This document shows, piece after piece, positions 5,568 to 6,270 of a stretch of DNA of 6,270 nucleotides (its first letter is position 1; each line of letters opens with the position of its first letter). The position numbers and the translations under genes were made by a program. This stretch comes from JALNYB01 sp023230065 (GTDB lineage: Archaea > Thermoplasmatota > Thermoplasmata > Methanomassiliicoccales > Methanomethylophilaceae), in contig JAVESW010000078.1 of the NCBI GenBank assembly GCA_034006405.1, forward strand, positions 1 to 6,270, given 5' to 3'. Below the pieces are notes generated by a model. The model was given only the letters and a program-made list of their open reading frames with translations, ran no database searches and was not told the origin of the DNA.

Positions 5568-6270
5568 ATGGCAGGTAAAGCTAAGGAAAAACTCTTCATG
5601 GAAGCATGTAAGAAGAAATTCAAAGAAGATCCTACCGATATGGAGACCAAATACTACTGCTACGGCGGATGGAAACAGTCAAAATCTAAGGTAGAATTCC
5701 AGAAATCAGCAGACGCAATAGCTAAAAAGCGCGGCGTCCCGATGATGAATGAAGACATCGGAGTTCCGCTCGGACAGAGATTAATGATGCCCTATCAGTT
5801 GTCACATACTGATATTTATGTAGAGGCCGATGACCTCCATTGTATCAACAATCCAGCTATCCAGCAGGCTTGGGATGATATCAGAAGGACAATACTTGTT
5901 GGTCTCGATTCTCCTCATGCAACAATTGAGAAGAGATTGGGAAAAGAAGTTACACCTGAGACAATCAACACATATCTCGAGTCAGTAAACCACACAATGC
6001 CTGGAGGAGCAATCGTTCAGGAGCATATGGCAGAGTGTAACCCTGCACTTGTTGCAGATTCATACGTTAAAGTATTCTCTGGTGACGATGAGCTTATTGA
6101 TGAGATCGACCCAAGGTTCGTCATCGACATCAACAAACTCTTCCCCAAGGAGCAGGCAAAACAGCTGAAACAGGCAATAGGAAAGACACTCACGCAGGCA
6201 GTGCGTGTTCCAACCATGGTCGGAAGGCTCATGGATGGTGCAACCGTATCAAGGCATGCAGCGATGCAGA
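5568..6270 (+). CDS. mcrA: Methyl-coenzyme M reductase, alpha subunit (N-terminal 234 residues, cut by window end)
   Basis: The reading frame is open from the ATG at 5568 to the window edge: 234 complete codons, roughly 42 percent of the usual 550 or so. McrA is the catalytic subunit carrying most of the F430 site. Blocks seen: GGWKQS (33-38), PLGQR (67-71), MPYQ (74-77), DDLHCINN (88-95), WDDIRRT (102-108), EKRLGKEVTPETI (121-133) and NHTMPGGAIVQEHM (141-154). Q151 corresponds to the glutamine (alpha-147 in Methanothermobacter) that is the lower axial ligand of the F430 nickel. The N-terminus is four residues longer than in Methanothermobacter, which accounts for the constant offset. The segment with the N-methyl-histidine, methyl-arginine, thioglycine and other modified residues lies beyond the edge, so their presence cannot be judged. 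The start has a GGTGA-type site and a one-base gap from mcrG. The commonly used mcrA phylogenetic marker region is also outside. Confidence 0.96.
   Translation, partial: MAGKAKEKLFMEACKKKFKEDPTDMETKYYCYGGWKQSKSKVEFQKSADAIAKKRGVPMMNEDIGVPLGQRLMMPYQLSHTDIYVEADDLHCINNPAIQQAWDDIRRTILVGLDSPHATIEKRLGKEVTPETINTYLESVNHTMPGGAIVQEHMAECNPALVADSYVKVFSGDDELIDEIDPRFVIDINKLFPKEQAKQLKQAIGKTLTQAVRVPTMVGRLMDGATVSRHAAMQ

Noticed and set aside
896..6270. Pyrrolysine read-through or other recoding, which occurs in methylamine-using methanogens
   Set aside because: No in-frame TAG occurs in any gene here, and none of the genes is a pyrrolysine-containing methyltransferase; the visible stops are TGA or TAA.

Overview
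The window comes from a methanogenic archaeon. Its right half holds the start of a methyl-coenzyme M reductase (MCR) operon in the order mcrB-mcrD-mcrG-mcrA, with mcrA cut by the right edge. To the left are a stand-alone methylcobamide:coenzyme M methyltransferase of the MtbA/MtaA type, a cysteine-rich DUF169 protein and an archaeal SbcD/Mre11-related metallophosphoesterase. A free MtbA/MtaA protein next to mcr, and an mcr operon with no mcrC between mcrD and mcrG, fit an H2-dependent methylotrophic methanogen. My best guess is the order Methanomassiliicoccales, by inference rather than by direct comparison. Base composition is moderately AT-rich by eye, and the promoters look archaeal (TATA-like boxes; Shine-Dalgarno sites of the GGTGA/GGAGG type).

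Layout: 1-68, short upstream region with a Shine-Dalgarno site and perhaps the tail of another gene. 69-791, metallophosphoesterase. 792-895, intergenic, with a weak hairpin and a clear TATA box for the next gene. 896-1936, methyltransferase. 1937-2025, promoter with a candidate operator and no Shine-Dalgarno site. 2026-2736, DUF169 protein. 2737-3022, a 286-base intergenic region carrying a long terminator-like hairpin, an AT-rich dyad, the mcr TATA box and a predicted leader with a 9-bp hairpin. 3023-4351, mcrB. 4351-4788, mcrD, overlapping mcrB by one base. 4790-5566, mcrG. 5568-6270, the first 234 codons of mcrA.

Function: methyl groups delivered on a corrinoid protein would be moved to coenzyme M by the 896-1936 enzyme. 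The methyl-CoM formed is the substrate of MCR (McrA2B2G2 with F430), which releases methane and CoM-S-S-CoB. McrD is an accessory protein of MCR maturation. The DUF169 protein sits between these two steps and is the only gene here with a conserved family but no known job. The phosphoesterase is probably unrelated to methanogenesis.

Nothing in the coding content is a new kind of system. The points most worth a second look are the DUF169 gene in this position, the predicted mcr leader hairpin, the TGTAA-N6-TTACA dyad before DUF169 with a looser relative in the mcr promoter, and the reuse of the last codons of mcrD and mcrG as ribosome binding sites. I found no mobile elements, CRISPR arrays, tRNA or rRNA genes.
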